DNA of 64,000 nt. It comes from Sinohyriopsis cumingii. Its lineage: Eukaryota; Mollusca; Bivalvia; Unionida; Unionidae. The position numbers and the translations under genes were made by a program. Below the pieces are notes generated by a model. That model worked only from the letters and a program-made list of their open reading frames with translations, was not told the DNA's origin and did not search any database. Below are positions 13,886 to 25,509 of this stretch, piece by piece (position 1 is the first letter of the stretch; each line of letters begins with the position of its first letter). The DNA lies in assembly GCA_028554795.2 (NCBI GenBank), contig CM068832.1:81921180-81985179 (forward strand), written 5' to 3'.

Positions 13886-16640
13886 TTTGTCCATAGATGT
13901 AGGTTGTACATTAAGACAATGTCTCTCGTGAATAAAATGTTTTAATAGATAACCTATGTCCATGACTGTAAGTTGTAAATCAGATGTTTGCATAGCATTT
14001 AGAACAATCAAGGCTAAATATTGTTTTCAATTAGACTGACATATTTCCAGTGGAATGATTCACGTGGATTAAAGTGCTCATTCAATGTTGGGTTAACACA
14101 TTACTTTGGGACCATTGTGAACTCATGCACCGACATTCCAGAATGAATCATTGTCATATCAGGACATTGAAAAATATTGAGATGGGACTAATAATAGGAC
14201 TTTTGTGATTATTTCGAAATTAATTCCCAATATGGTAAGTGTAATTGAATTCCTACTTTATCTTGCAGAGGAAATCATAACTTAAATTGTTATTTTCATT
14301 TTTGTTTCTATTACATATTTTAAGACCTTGAGTCGTGACACTTGTTGAAGTGCATCTTTATAATGTAACCGATTTGATGGTCTAAATCTATATTGTAACT
14401 ATGGAGATTTGTAAAATGCATATCTAAATGCTCTCACTTTTGAAATATAGAATGAATGTTGCCACACACGTAATACGTTACTAAAATGCAAAACTCTCTG
14501 AATACAGATGTAAACATTAGGCTCCTGCAAAACTACAGACGACTGGTTGCAAATGACCAAAACGTGTACTTACCGCATATGTGTAAAGGGCATGTTACAA
14601 ATGCAATCAGGTGAACACTGTCCATGTAGATCTTTTAGCTCATGCGTTACCAAATATGTGAAACTAATCAGGTAACATGTATCAACGACTAATGTAACTG
14701 TTTCTTATTAGAGATGTAAAAATTATCGTTGGCATAATCTTTCACCGGGTGATTTGCCGAGACAAGAAACATTGTATGATGCATGAACACTAACCCACTA
14801 TTAACCAGGACAGTATCTCAGGATTATTCATAACCCCAAGTACACGCTTTCCAGAAGGTTGGTTAACTGTATATGGTGAACAACTTGAGTTTTAGTACAG
14901 AAACTAAACGGATTAGTGGTAGACGCACGGACTTTTTATACAACTTCATAATATAATATGGTGAGCTTATAGACATTTACTATTATGCAAGTTTTGCGCC
15001 ATAAGTATCTAGCTGGTAATGAATATTTACTCTCACTTTGGCATTCAATTTTCACTTATAATAGAGCAAATAGACATCGTGGCGTGATTATACGTTTATG
15101 ATTGTTCTTGAATCAATAGCCATGTGGTATCCAATATATCATAGAAAGGGTTTCATTGTCCTTTGAGTCAGAGTCCATTTTAAAGTTCCGAAATATGGTA
15201 GAAAGGTAACACCGTTTCACAAGGATGCACATTAAAATTGGGTGTCTATCGGTTCGTATGAACATGAACTCTGTGGGGGCAAACATAACGAAATTTTAAA
15301 TTTATTTTATAAAAATAGAGGCTCAAGTATATCCCTTTTCCCTCCTTCTTTGCCATGTGCACCAAATAGCAGATTCTGCAAAATTTTGTAACTAAATGCA
15401 CGAGGTATGAACGGGTCAAACTGAGAACTCGTATAGCGTAATAACAGTTTGTCTGTTTTAAAATATCCACTTCATTAAAAAATATGTTTCAAGATCATAA
15501 CTTGAATAACTCAAGGGAACTGTCCAAACTAATTCTGGAAACGTGTCAAGGTCATAAAACAAATATTTCTAGCCTTGATGAAGGAATCAATTACATATAT
15601 TTGTCATTGATGATCGATGGTAATACCTTAACGTTAAAGTCGTGAACATTTCGTTCAATGGGTTTCTTTGACTTACACACTAATTGTTTTTAGTAATTAT
15701 AGCAGTAACGTCACCTGCAGGCGAATTTATATGTTAGGGGACATTAATCAACTCTTATTAATTTTGAAAGTCTGCTAATTTTATCGATCTATCAAATGGG
15801 CTGTGTTCAATGGTTGTGGTTTATTATAAGCTTCTGTACAGCAGTGGGTCATCAAACGTGTAACATTTGTAGACCCAAGCGTACTTTCACAAATTGTTCC
15901 GGTACCGGTAATGTTTTTAATTTATGTACTTATTTTGGAATTATTTTATTTAAGATGCGAATTTATTTTTTCAGGTTTTATGTGGATAGTTTTAGGTACC
16001 ATGGTGGTTCTTATTCAATAGACAAAAAATATATCTAGTTTTAGAGATAAATGAGTTAGATATAACATGGATACCATTTGAAATTCGAGATTCGCCAGAT
16101 TTGGAGATCATTAATGCATCCTTAATTCTGCATTCCAAGTAATATCCCTTACATAGAACAAATACAATTTTACAGTTATATGTACTTATTTGCACTCCAC
16201 AGCAAGGCAAGAGCAGAAGTTATGGTCCTGTTTTATCTTTTAAACTTAGTGACAGACATTACCAAAATTATTTTCAGGTTTAAATTAGTTTCCACGTGTT
16301 CAGGCTAACGTGGCTCGAATATCACTTATCGCCAAACCTGGTGACCAGTAAAGGTTTTGGTTTTGCACAAATACTGAAATGTAAGAAGCAATATTAGATT
16401 CGTGGTAGCTATATGATAGTTAACATTATGCCGTAGGTTTATAGCAGCATTGCTATTAGTGGTTACCCTAAAATGTGCTTATGAAGCTGCATTGCTAGAA
16501 TTGACTTCGCTAAGCACTAAACTTTTATTCTGTGTTAAGGTTGTTCATATGTTTAAGTCTGACACTCCCTGGACGTCGTACGGTAAAGACTATATAAAAT
16601 GTTTTAGTTATATATTATCCAACATCACATGATTATACCA
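13886..16640. other. Host DNA, no gene supported
   Basis: AT-rich single-copy-looking sequence. The frames at 15,246-15,470, 15,796-16,038 and 15,992-16,210 have no recognisable content. Confidence 0.5.
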
Positions 16641-17020
16641 CTAACACGTCGAATGCAGTAACCAATACCCCACATGTACAATCCTCGACGTCATGTGTAA
16701 TAACCGAATCCAGTTAAATACTATCCAACACCAAGTAAGAATTTATGATACTATCAATAAACCATGATACCACATAGTATCCAACTCTGCGTCTTTAATG
16801 AAAAATACCCAACACATGTTATTCACCATGCCGTATGTAGAGAACAATATCCTACATATACTATCCACTAAACCATTTATAGTGACTAAAATACAAACAA
16901 TACTATGTCATGGTAGATGTATTGTGACCAAAACCAAGTAATATACTAGTGAACACTCCAAATTATTACATCAATACGCCTTGTGTAGTGACCAACACAC
17001 GGGTATCTCCTATCAATCAC
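16640..17020 (+). repeat. Weak degenerate repeat resembling the 9.4-10.6 kb minisatellite in reverse
   Basis: Phrases such as TACTATCCAACACC, AGTATCCAACTC, ATACCCAACACATG and TACTATCCACTAAACC recur at intervals of about 45-60 bp. The reverse complement of the 9.4 kb unit has the same TACTATCCAGCAC core, so this may be the same satellite family inverted. Alignment by eye is loose. Confidence 0.4.
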
Positions 17021-17385
17021 CCTAAATAAAACTATCAATACACTGCTTGCTGTGATCTGCTTCCTTAATATGCGTATCCCTAGCGATCGGTTTATAAAAC
17101 TGTACTTATGCTTTATATCGAAGAGTCTGGAAATTTGCATGTAATATGAATATATTACGCTGATGCTATAAATCAATATAAACAAAGGAGCCAAACTAAC
17201 AGCATCAAAATGGGCACTAACAGATGTATTACAAAATGTCTAAACCGTTTAAGAAGACACCGATCTATATCTAAAGCGTTCTAACATATCGCACATTCAG
17301 TTCCATAGCTGATTGTGAAGCTCCAACATTTGTAACATAAATACACATAGAATATGTCGATAGTTATGAATGTAGTAAGGGTAGT

Positions 17386-19502
17386 TCAAGCAACTTTAAA
17401 GTGTGACCTATAATAATAGATTTTTATACTGATGAAGACAAGCTCCATAGTAAGCAACCAGTAGTATAATTTTTTTTCGATACAAAACGAATCCGTTGCA
17501 ATTATGATTGCAGTGTCAGGGAATCTATTTATCATCGATAGCAACTTTATAGAAACATAAACAAGCACTGAATATCTTAAATGAGTATACTGAGGTGACT
17601 TTTCATCAGTATAACCAACAACTGTATCTAGCCTTATTCCGTCAGATAAATAAGCGTTTTCTCGACTTGCAAATATCTCTCTCAAAGCTGTATCAGCGAT
17701 TATAAAATCGTACTCAGCATCGTCCATAATTAATCGTGCATAATGCCGTCGGTGATCATATGTCCCACCTTGAGTGAATTTACCAATAATTCTTCTACGA
17801 GATCTTTGCGGTTTTATCATTGGTTTTGAGTTTAATTTTAAGAATTTTAGGAGCTTCTTTGATAATATCATCCTCGGAAGTATCAGGGCATTTTTACTTA
17901 AATTTCTTAATGACTTCATCGAGACTGATATAATCAGGTGTTGGTAACAAAACTTCGGTCTGCTTCCGATATAATATAATTACCTCGCTTACAATCAACG
18001 ATATTAATATTTTACAATCAAGCATATATCGTAACAGCACTGTTGGTGCCAAGCGTTTTTCTGAAAAATGTCTACAAAACCAAATATAACAAATAGGATG
18101 AAGACTCTTAGCAAACGCGAATCCGGTTAGATCAAAATCGGGTAATGGTCCATTTATGGATACTCGCGTCATCTCGTTTGTCGGATGTCCAAATCATTTA
18201 AAGTATCCAGAACACTCACTCGCTCCAAGAAAACTTCCCGGATAACATGCGACCATATCAACCCGTATAACGTCACTGCAATTATACTTGGTATTCCACA
18301 AGTCCCCGTGTCCGTATTCAAAACAACTTACCTGTACGTCTTCGAGAAACCCAAAGCGTGTTGGCGCCCACGAATTGTTTTCTCGGGCAAAGTGAGCTGC
18401 AACTGACGGAACGGTGAAACAGTTGCTTAGCAACTCGTCAATGATTTTTGTTGAGAATTTCTGTGCAAGAATTTTCATAGTTTCATGAAGAGATTCTCGA
18501 CGATATATTTCGCCGTTAGGTCGTACAGATTGATCATATGTTTGATCATCTGAACTTTTAAATAACGACACTGACACAGGATCGTTTTTACTTATTTTGT
18601 GAATAAAATCAAACATATTTCTCCCCCCCCCCAAGATTAATCTGGGGAGTAAAATCTTACAGTTCGATCTCGTGGAAACACTGTTACTGCGATTGTCCAC
18701 GCGTGAGCGTTATGTTCAACGATATTTATAGGAGCTCCTTTCGATTTATATTTCGATTCGTTCAATACTTTTCCTGTTATTGTTTTTACGGTTATTGGGA
18801 ATTTTAATATTTTTTTCTAACTCAACAACATCGTTTATTGTAGCTTCTTTATCCTTGACTGAATGAGCCCATTTATTTATTTTTTCACGTAGGAGATCCG
18901 TCAGGCCGTTTCCACGCATCGCATTTGTAAAGTGTTCTGTTACTTGTTCGCCTACGCAATTTAGCTTTGCAAATTTCATTGGTTTTAGGTTATCAGCGCT
19001 GGGTTTTTCATTTATCGGATAGATTCCATAAATAACTGCTGTTACAGGATACGCTCGCTCATAATACGGTTTGTCATTACCAGTCGACATTCCTGGTTTT
19101 GAATTTTTACTCAGTATGGAAAATTTTCCGTTATGATAGACAGGATCATATTTATCATGGATAATCCAATTATCTGTTTCTGTTAACACAACAAATTTTA
19201 TTCTGAAAAAAATATTTTCGATTGTCAAGGTAGTTAATGATAATTGCCGCTCGTTTATCGTTCATGGTAGCATCGGCGATGCCCTTGACATCTTTGTCAT
19301 TGCGTATAATTTTGAACGTTGACCATACGTGAGATGCTCCATCGCCGCTAAATTCCTTCTTGGCGTCGTGAATACTATTGATTAAACTTTTGTTCTTCGG
19401 ATCAACCAGATCTTTTATTGGCATGTCAGGAGATAATCTGTCGAGATTAAATTTATTTGTTTCCCAAAGTTTAATTCTGGATAATCTCTCGAATTCGTTC
19501 AT
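17386..19502 (-). pseudogene. Element B replicase, truncated and frameshifted
   Basis: Five reverse-strand pieces in different frames (19,502-19,170; 19,228-18,746; 18,700-18,194; 18,172-17,894; 17,919-17,386) rebuild the first ~610 residues of the family replicase. The start is MNEFERLS, shared with C. The N-terminal domain, the VDMVACYPGS motif A and the ATDS motif C are all recognisable. Breaks fall near an A-run at about 19.21 kb and a C10 run at about 18.63 kb. Similarity stops just after motif C, so the SF1 helicase is absent. Not functional. Confidence 0.85.
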
Positions 19503-19548
19503 ATTATATTCAAGACAAACATTTAAATTAAAATATATTATAAATACA

Positions 19549-19845
19549 ATGTCTCAAGCAAGAGGCAAATGCAAATGGTTTAAGATAGGTTCATTGACTC
19601 CTTATAATAAATCCTGCGTAAAAGAATCTGCGGAATTCATTTGCAGAGCGTTCGTAATGGAAACCTAGGACCAATACCGTGTCTGCTTTGTGGTGTCGGA
19701 GTTAGAGGGAAAACACAGTTGTGTGCACAATGTGGTGGTAAAAGATATATGGAACTCAAGAGATATTATGATAAAAAAATAATGACAGTGACAGGATTAT
19801 AAAATGTGTAGAGGATTATCTAACTAAGTTCTCAGACAAATCATG
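19549..19845 (+). pseudogene. Element B zinc-binding protein, frameshifted
   Basis: Opens MSQ...CKWFKIGS and matches the C protein at 33,534. The frame is lost near 19.66 kb and resumes as GPIPCLLCGVGVRGKTQLC with the second Cys cluster and a KRYMELKRYYDKK stretch. It diverges from the replicase across a ~46-bp AT-rich spacer, as in C and D. Confidence 0.8.
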
Positions 19846-19874
19846 ATTTAAACAAATGATATATTATATATAAA

Positions 19875-20381
19875 ATGGAGAACATAACAGACCAAGAATT
19901 TGTGAAACATCCTATAATAACAAAATACGAAGCAAATGGTGATGGAGTAATCAGAAATTGTAGGTTGAAAAGACCAGTTGGTTTTGTTAATTATCATGGT
20001 TATCTCATATTCACATACGAAAGAAAGAAAAATTATCTCCGTCATCGATTCGTACACGAGTGTTTCTTCGGGGTGATCAAAGATGGTTTTATGATTGATT
20101 ATATTGACGCAGACCCTCAGAACAATTCTTTATCCAATCTGAGAGCTGTCACGCAAAGTCAGAATTGTAGATTTGGAAACACTAGCTGTAATGATAGGAG
20201 CGCCAAAGCAGTTGTATCCATAAATTTATATACTGGCGAAGAGAGAATTTTTCAATCAATGAATGCTGCTATCAAATATTTTGATATTAAAAGGTTTTCA
20301 ATATATTCTGTCGCGGAAAATATAACCAAATTAGTTTTCTCTAACAAATATAAACAAAAAATCATTTTCCACTATCGTTAG
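19875..20381 (+). CDS. HNH homing-type endonuclease, open frame but catalytic His replaced
   Basis: 168 residues, related to the proteins at 33,844 and 42,826. The N-terminus has HPIITKYEANGDG; the centre has RHRFVHECF then MIDYIDADPQNNSLSNLRAV, followed by a C-terminal helix-turn-helix-like AAIKYFDI segment. This is the NUMOD/HNH layout of free-standing homing endonucleases. In C and D the core reads VIDHIDG with 7-8 further residues to NN; here the His is Tyr and the Gly is Ala (DHIDG to DYIDA). The frame is open although its neighbours are broken, but the enzyme is predicted to be inactive. The ATG at 19,875 follows a TATATTATATATAAA sequence. Confidence 0.75.
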   Translation: MENITDQEFVKHPIITKYEANGDGVIRNCRLKRPVGFVNYHGYLIFTYERKKNYLRHRFVHECFFGVIKDGFMIDYIDADPQNNSLSNLRAVTQSQNCRFGNTSCNDRSAKAVVSINLYTGEERIFQSMNAAIKYFDIKRFSIYSVAENITKLVFSNKYKQKIIFHYR

Positions 20382-20840
20382 AGGTTATAAGTAAGTAGCT
20401 GTTATATTCATAAACCATTTATTTAAGGGAGATAACTTCGTTGAGGATACGCCATGCGATTAGCTACCTCCGTTTGCCCATGTCAGAAATAATAATACAA
20501 ACTTGTAATTATTTACATGATACAGACTTTGTAAATATTTTTTGTGGTTAATTCTTTCATGTTATGTATTTCTAAAATCAGTTGAGAAACCGTAATATTG
20601 TGGCGTTAATTCGACAAAAACCGTACTTATTTGTCGATATTGCCTTAGGGGAAGAGTATCGGTTTTTTGATATTAAGAAATGTCATTACGGCACGTGTAA
20701 GGGTAAATATGAAAACAATATCTTTGTTTTATTAAATTCGTTCGGTTTCTTGGTTCATCTGTATTTTGCGATCCAACTGTTAACTCTATAATGTAATATC
20801 AACGGTTAGCTATATAATAATTTCTAAAACATATATCTGT
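20382..20840. other. Spacer after HNH in element B
   Basis: About 450 bp without a supportable gene. A 69-codon frame at 20,582-20,791 has no motif and no counterpart in C. Confidence 0.45.
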
Positions 20841-20852
20841 CAGACGATTCCG

Positions 20853-20950
20853 TAGCTCATTGCTAACCCGTAGAACTATAATTCTTTAGGTCTGGCGATC
20901 GAGTCCCATGACTGGCAACTGTCGGTGGTTTTCGCGTATTTGCGATTTTT
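20853..20950 (+). ncRNA. tRNA-like Pol III unit (element B copy)
   Basis: Box A-like GTAGCTCATTGCTAA at about 20,852, box B-like GCGATCGAGTCCC at 20,895-20,907, then GTCGGTGG and a T5 run at 20,946-20,950. The C element has the same order at 49,788-49,885 with nearly the same box B-to-T5 distance (about 50 bp) and the same GTCGGTGG and TTGCGATTTTTAT context. Conservation of promoter boxes and stop in two diverged copies supports a real short Pol III transcript. Confidence 0.6.
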
Positions 20951-20979
20951 ATCGTATATAATTGGGGCTATGTCCAGCC

Positions 20980-21085
20980 TCGTAGCTCAACAGAAAAAAA
21001 ACACTCTCCCACACTCACCACGTGGTGGGTGCACGTTTTGCATCACCCACGGGTTGATTATAGGGGTGTGTGAGTGAAGAGAATG
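20980..21085 (+). ncRNA. Long imperfect hairpin after the tRNA-like unit (B copy)
   Basis: GTAGCTCAAC, then CACTCTCCCACACTCACC on the 5' side and GGGGTGTGTGAGTG on the 3' side, flanking CACGTGGTGGGTG..CATCACCCACG. The B copy is less perfect than the C copy at 49,918-50,013, but occupies the same place and keeps the CATCACCCACGGGTTGATTA-type loop region. Confidence 0.5.
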
Positions 21086-21228
21086 GCCCCGTTCTGTCCT
21101 TACTGTAAACATTGTAAATACTATATGTTGTGCTGTCCTTAGAATTACGTTTGTATATACTGTAAACAGTGTAAATACTATACGTTGTGCTGTCCTTTGA
21201 ATTAAGATTTATATATATATGTAATATG

Positions 21229-21523
21229 CCCTCTGAACTTGCTCGAATGCGGCGGCAAGTTCACATGGGGATTGTACTATCCTTATGTAAGATTTATGTG
21301 TTGTGAAGTCATTCACCAAACACGCCCTCTTGGGCCTGCTAGAATGCGGTGGCAAGCTAGGAGCTCACATAGATGGTTGTGTTTCGTGTGCCCCTGAGCC
21401 TGGTAGGATGTCATGTGGCACCCTAGAAGCTCATATGGGGATGTGTCGTCTTCATTGTGAGCAAAAACACCATTCTGGACTTGCTAGGATGTCATATGGG
21501 CAACCTAGAAGTTCACATAATGG
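21229..21523 (+). ncRNA. Stem-loop array, element B (at least four hairpins)
   Basis: Hairpins at about 21,229-21,270 (GAACTTGC pairing with GCAAGTTC), 21,330-21,368 (GGGC/GCTC and CTAG/CTAG), 21,391-21,440 (CCCCTGAGC with GCTCATATGGGG) and 21,470-21,523 (CCATT with AATGG, GGACTTG-type arm). Arm sequences vary while pairing is kept, and the loop region AATGCGGTGGCAAG recurs. Linkers contain TGTGCTGTCCTT, as in C. The 140-codon open frame over this stretch reads through the hairpins and is probably not a gene. Confidence 0.65.
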
Positions 21524-21576
21524 TGTAAAATATTTTTCTTTTAAATATATATTCGGTATATATTATATACTGTATA

Positions 21577-21985
21577 ATGAATTACGAAAATATCAACAGC
21601 ATAATTTCTGTTTTAAAAAATTAGAGCGCGACGGCATAAATTTATCTGATGAACTAAATCCTGAAAAAATTATTTCTGATTTTGCGACACTGCAGGAAAA
21701 TAAAAAAAAGGAAGACGGAGCATAAACGCTACCATCTGAGTACAGACTTGTAAAGAAAATTCAGACGGCTATGTTTCAATCACTAGCAGAGTAAAAGATG
21801 ATCAAGTAAACGAATTTGTCTGTCGCTCTCGGGCCATTGAAAACATCAAATCAGAATTATCTCGTGAATACGAAGCAAAAAAGACAATTAATACTCGTGT
21901 GAGGCATCTAAGAAAGATTATGTCAGAAAACGAAAACACTGCCACAAATAATGAAAGTGCCTATCAACCATGTCATTTCTAAAGA
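21577..21985 (+). pseudogene. Element B small coiled-coil protein, frameshifted
   Basis: Starts MNYENIN and matches the C gene at 50,646 (MNHENIN..., then DGINLSDELNPEKI). A frameshift occurs after about 15 codons and further stops follow at about 21.72 and 21.80 kb. The 9-residue repeats of the C copy are not present. Confidence 0.75.
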
Positions 21986-22199
21986 GGATTGGGAAAATGA
22001 AAGTTAATTTTCCTACCGAGAATCAGTAAAAAATATTATAACAGAGAATCAGTAAAAAAATATTATAACAGAATATTTTTTTACTTGTATCACTCTGATG
22101 AGCTAGATCATATTTTTTAAGCCGATCAAATTTAATGCAGGAATGTGCATATTTTAGAATCTGATCTCTGTTACACGTGATCATAGAATATGTTCTAGC

Positions 22200-22730
22200 C
22201 GCAGTTCATCTAACTGTTCCTGCGTCAATAAAATATCTTCGTTACCGTATTCATCAATAACCACGTCAACACTAAATTGTTCTGTATTGAATGAAGACTG
22301 TGTAAACACCTTTCTGATGGAGTTTTCAAGTACATCTTTGTCGTGTATGAAAACCTTATCTTATTCCTGTTCATGTTGAGTTCAATCGTCGTCGTGTCAC
22401 CGGTTTTTTTTAAAACGATTAGCAACGCTTCTTACAATTTCATCTCTGATGGTTGTAAGCGATATATTTGAGTCTCTGATTCTACCGCCGTCGCTAGACA
22501 CAGGGATGTTATCCCCGGCCACACCGAGTATTCGTCGAACTATATCATTCCATTTGATGTTGCTGGTTTTGAAAACACCGTATTTATCCTAAAAGACAGC
22601 AACGTCATCTCGGTCGATCCCAGCTAGGTTCATAAGATCAGCGAGTTCATCTTTGGTCGCGTACTTCGACAAATCAATATCTTTTTTTCTTAGCACTGGT
22701 AGAAGAAGATCTTCCGTAAATATCAACCAT
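22200..22730 (-). pseudogene. Element B fibre-like protein remnant
   Basis: From a start complement at 22,728-22,730 the reverse strand follows the N-terminus of the C fibre-like protein (MVDIYGRS equivalent reads MVDIYGR-like, then SKYATKDELADLM). It continues through the VFDDRGxI..SNIK region and the TGDT motif to about 22.39 kb, with stops. The rest is poorly matched. Confidence 0.7.
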
Positions 22731-22747
22731 TATAATTTAAGATCTGT

Positions 22748-23160
22748 TTAAAACGAAGCCGTTACTTGTATAATCATGCACGACTTTATGAGGTGCATCG
22801 GAAGATTTTGATATAGCGTTAAGTACATTAATTACTTCAAGGCCGCATATTGGCGGATCTGTCATGGTTTGCGTTGGTAGCCTTGAATACCAGATTGGTA
22901 TATTAATTTCGTTGATATACTTTAAAAACTCAACTAGTGGTGCTAGTCCGTACGAATCGAAATAAACGATTCCACATGGATCAAGTGCGTATGATACCCA
23001 ATGAGTACCGGGTCCTGAATTATCATCGAGATTAATAATACCTGTTTCAACGCTGTTTGGTCATTCCGGTAATTGATCTCCCATAAAAACACCCCTGAAG
23101 GCTTTTATTTTTAGTTGTTTAGCACTATCAAGTAAATCAAAATTTGACATCGGTGTAAAA
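22748..23160 (-). pseudogene. Element B adenain-like protease with in-frame stop
   Basis: The reverse frame keeps RGVFM, the GTHWVSYALDP block with the catalytic His, YFDSYGLAP with the acidic residue, and the PTQTMTDPPICG block with Gln and Cys. One TGA stop interrupts the sequence shortly after GDQLPE (about 23.07 kb). Apart from that the frame is nearly continuous, so decay here is recent compared with other B genes. Confidence 0.8.
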
Positions 23161-23164
23161 CCTC

Positions 23165-23628
23165 ATTGGAAGTTCAACTTAGGTAAGTTCCTGGAAGCCT
23201 CAGACCTCTTCCTAGATGAGTTCCTGGTAATCTTAGGCCGCTCCCTCTTTCTTTAAAATCCTCGCTCTGTTGCTTTCTTTAATGCCATTCCAGCAGCGGT
23301 TCCAAAGCACCTAACGCAGCTGCTTTGCAACGGCAGGTGCGGCTGCGGCAATTAATGCTGAAATAGCTGCAAGAAGTGGAGATATACCGCCTGTTTTGAC
23401 CACAGATTTAATGGCGCTTGGAGAAAGTTGAAGTTGAACTCCGGTTTTTGATTCTATCGCCTTATTGAAGTGTTTAAGTTGATTCTTGGTTAATGATAAC
23501 TTGTTTGGACCCCCTGTGATCTGATCTCGCTTTAGTGATAATTTTATTCCGCATGTATTCTCGAGTTTTGATTGCAATTTTTTCACCTGACCTTGAGTCA
23601 GAGTGACATTAACATGACTATACGACAT
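23165..23628 (-). pseudogene. Element B pX-like core protein, frameshifted
   Basis: Starts MSYSHVNVTLTQGQVKKLQS, as in C. It has ITGGPNKLSLTKNQ and the TGGISPLLAA hydrophobic segment, then loses frame near 23.31 kb, with the GLRLPG-type C-terminus visible in another frame at about 23.2 kb. Confidence 0.8.
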
Positions 23629-23659
23629 TTTTATCATTATATCCAGTAATTAATTGTCA

Positions 23660-25069
23660 CTACATGTTTTCTACTGGTGCATCAACAACTCTCATTCGCC
23701 CACCAACACCTTCAGGTAACATTGCTTTATCGCTGAGGATAACTGCGATTGCTCTGTAAGAGTCGCGAATAACAGGTACACCAGGTATATCAGGAGGAGG
23801 GTCTGTTACTTTTGCTCAAAAGTATATATCAACGACAGATTGTCTAACGAAATCAAGATGTTCCAGTGAAAAGTAATAGGTTGGATAATATGTTATAAAA
23901 TCTAATTGTGATATTTGTAAGCCAGTATCTATATTTAAATCACGTCCCATATATTTCATCAAACAATGATATACACGTGCAACATAATTAGTAATATAAT
24001 CTAACAGTATATTCTCATATGGTTATTGATGTCCGTTTATTCTTAAGGAAACTTCAGAAACACCGAGTTTATCAAATATCATATGACTTTGTGTTTGTGA
24101 GTCTAATCGTGCACAATTTTGAAAAGCAACGAAAATATGTCGTGGTGCTGAAACACCTTGTTGTGATGCTATATGCCATGTAAATAAACCATTAATACTA
24201 CTTTGAATAAAATCTGTGGTTACTGTAGACCATGATAACAACGATTTACCACCTTGATTCATAAAAGAAAGTAATCGCTCTTCTTCAGTAATTGCCGGAT
24301 TCATTGCCGGCATCCACAATGAAAGTTTTGTCAGTATTACTTTACCATTATCAGTTCCAGCAGGATGCCATAAAGAATCATTCTCATTAACTTTTCTAAC
24401 AAGCACAACTGTATGTTCTGCTCCAAAAAATATTTTTCTAACATCTCTGCAAAAGCCAAATATGTGTGACAACGGAATTGCACATGAAAATCTTCTATAA
24501 TCACCACTCAACATTAATTTACGCGTTGTAAATCCTAAATTAAATTCTGTATAAGCACCATGAACCACCGGCCATACATTAGCATCAGCGTTGTTGGCAT
24601 TGTTTTTTGGTCGTCTTATATTGTATTGATTATTGTTAGGATAATCAGAAGTGTCTTTAACAAACATCATTGATGGACCAGCTGATCTTGTATAATCACC
24701 AGAATATATTGCCAAACCTATTATTGTTGTAGCTACATCAACATCTTTTTGAATCGATTCAATATTTCTTCCGTCAATCATATATGTAACACTGTCAAAC
24801 AAGGCCATAATTCCATTATTAACAAAACCGATTTTAACCTCACCTGCAAATGGATTATCATTATCTGCTCTTATAATTTCACCTTCTGCTTCAATAAATG
24901 CTTCAGCGGGTAATACATATCTACTTGTATCCTAATCCTGTAATTCAATTCGTCCATGCTGATTTGGATTTCGTGCGTCATAAGAATAATACCGAAAATC
25001 ACGTTCTGATTCATTTTTAAGAACTGGTTCGTCTATGTCAAACGCTGGGTCGGATTCACGATTAAACAT
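23660..25069 (-). pseudogene. Element B major capsid protein with nonsense mutations
   Basis: Full-length match to the C capsid gene. At least three stop codons interrupt it: near 24.93 kb within the VHDTSRYFLP block, at about 24.02 kb after NGHQ, and at about 23.82 kb where C has an Arg codon (CGA-to-TGA type). The 261-codon piece at 24,023-24,808 keeps IPLSHIFGFC and WHIASQQGVSAPRHIF. No large indels are needed to align it. Confidence 0.85.
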
Positions 25070-25086
25070 TTTATTATAATTTGTTA

Positions 25087-25471
25087 TCTTCTAAAACGAA
25101 GATCACTTCCTGATATCAGACTTGTATTTATATTTTGTTCTACTTGTTCAGTCCCTTGATTCATCAAAGCTGCTAGTTTTTGATTTTACTGGTGGTGGTT
25201 TTCGTCGTATTAATCTTGCTAATCTATCTTTGATTGCCAAGAGTGCTTTGCCAGCAAGATTACCAATAGCACCAGGAGCTTTATCACGGATAACATCAAT
25301 AGCTTTCAACGACAATTGTTTTGCAATTGGCATTGCTTTGGGGGCTATCTTTGTGAATAAACCTTGAACAACATCACCACGTCCATTTCCGTAAGTCATC
25401 CTATATACTGGTAATCGTGAATTTACCACCCTGACCATGATCGGTGTACGATGAGAATTGTGTACGATCAT
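25087..25471 (-). pseudogene. Element B pVI-like protein, altered C-terminus
   Basis: 107 open codons starting MIVHNSHRTPIMVRVVNSRLPVY, then the TYGNGRGDV segment and a Lys/Ile-rich amphipathic stretch ending in IRRKPPPVKS. Compared with C, about 45 C-terminal residues are replaced by a frameshifted or deleted tail. The N-terminal half is in good order. Confidence 0.7.
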
Positions 25472-25509
25472 TTTTATTTAATTATTTATTTATTTAATCA
25501 CTGTGATAA

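Noticed and set aside
21303..21725. 140-codon forward frame as a gene
   Set aside because: Its first two thirds translate the hairpin array; only the last part is the frameshifted coiled-coil gene.
23780..25069. Directed C-to-T decay (methylation signature) in element B capsid gene
   Set aside because: At least one CGA-to-TGA-type stop is visible, but too few sites were compared by eye to claim a mutational bias.
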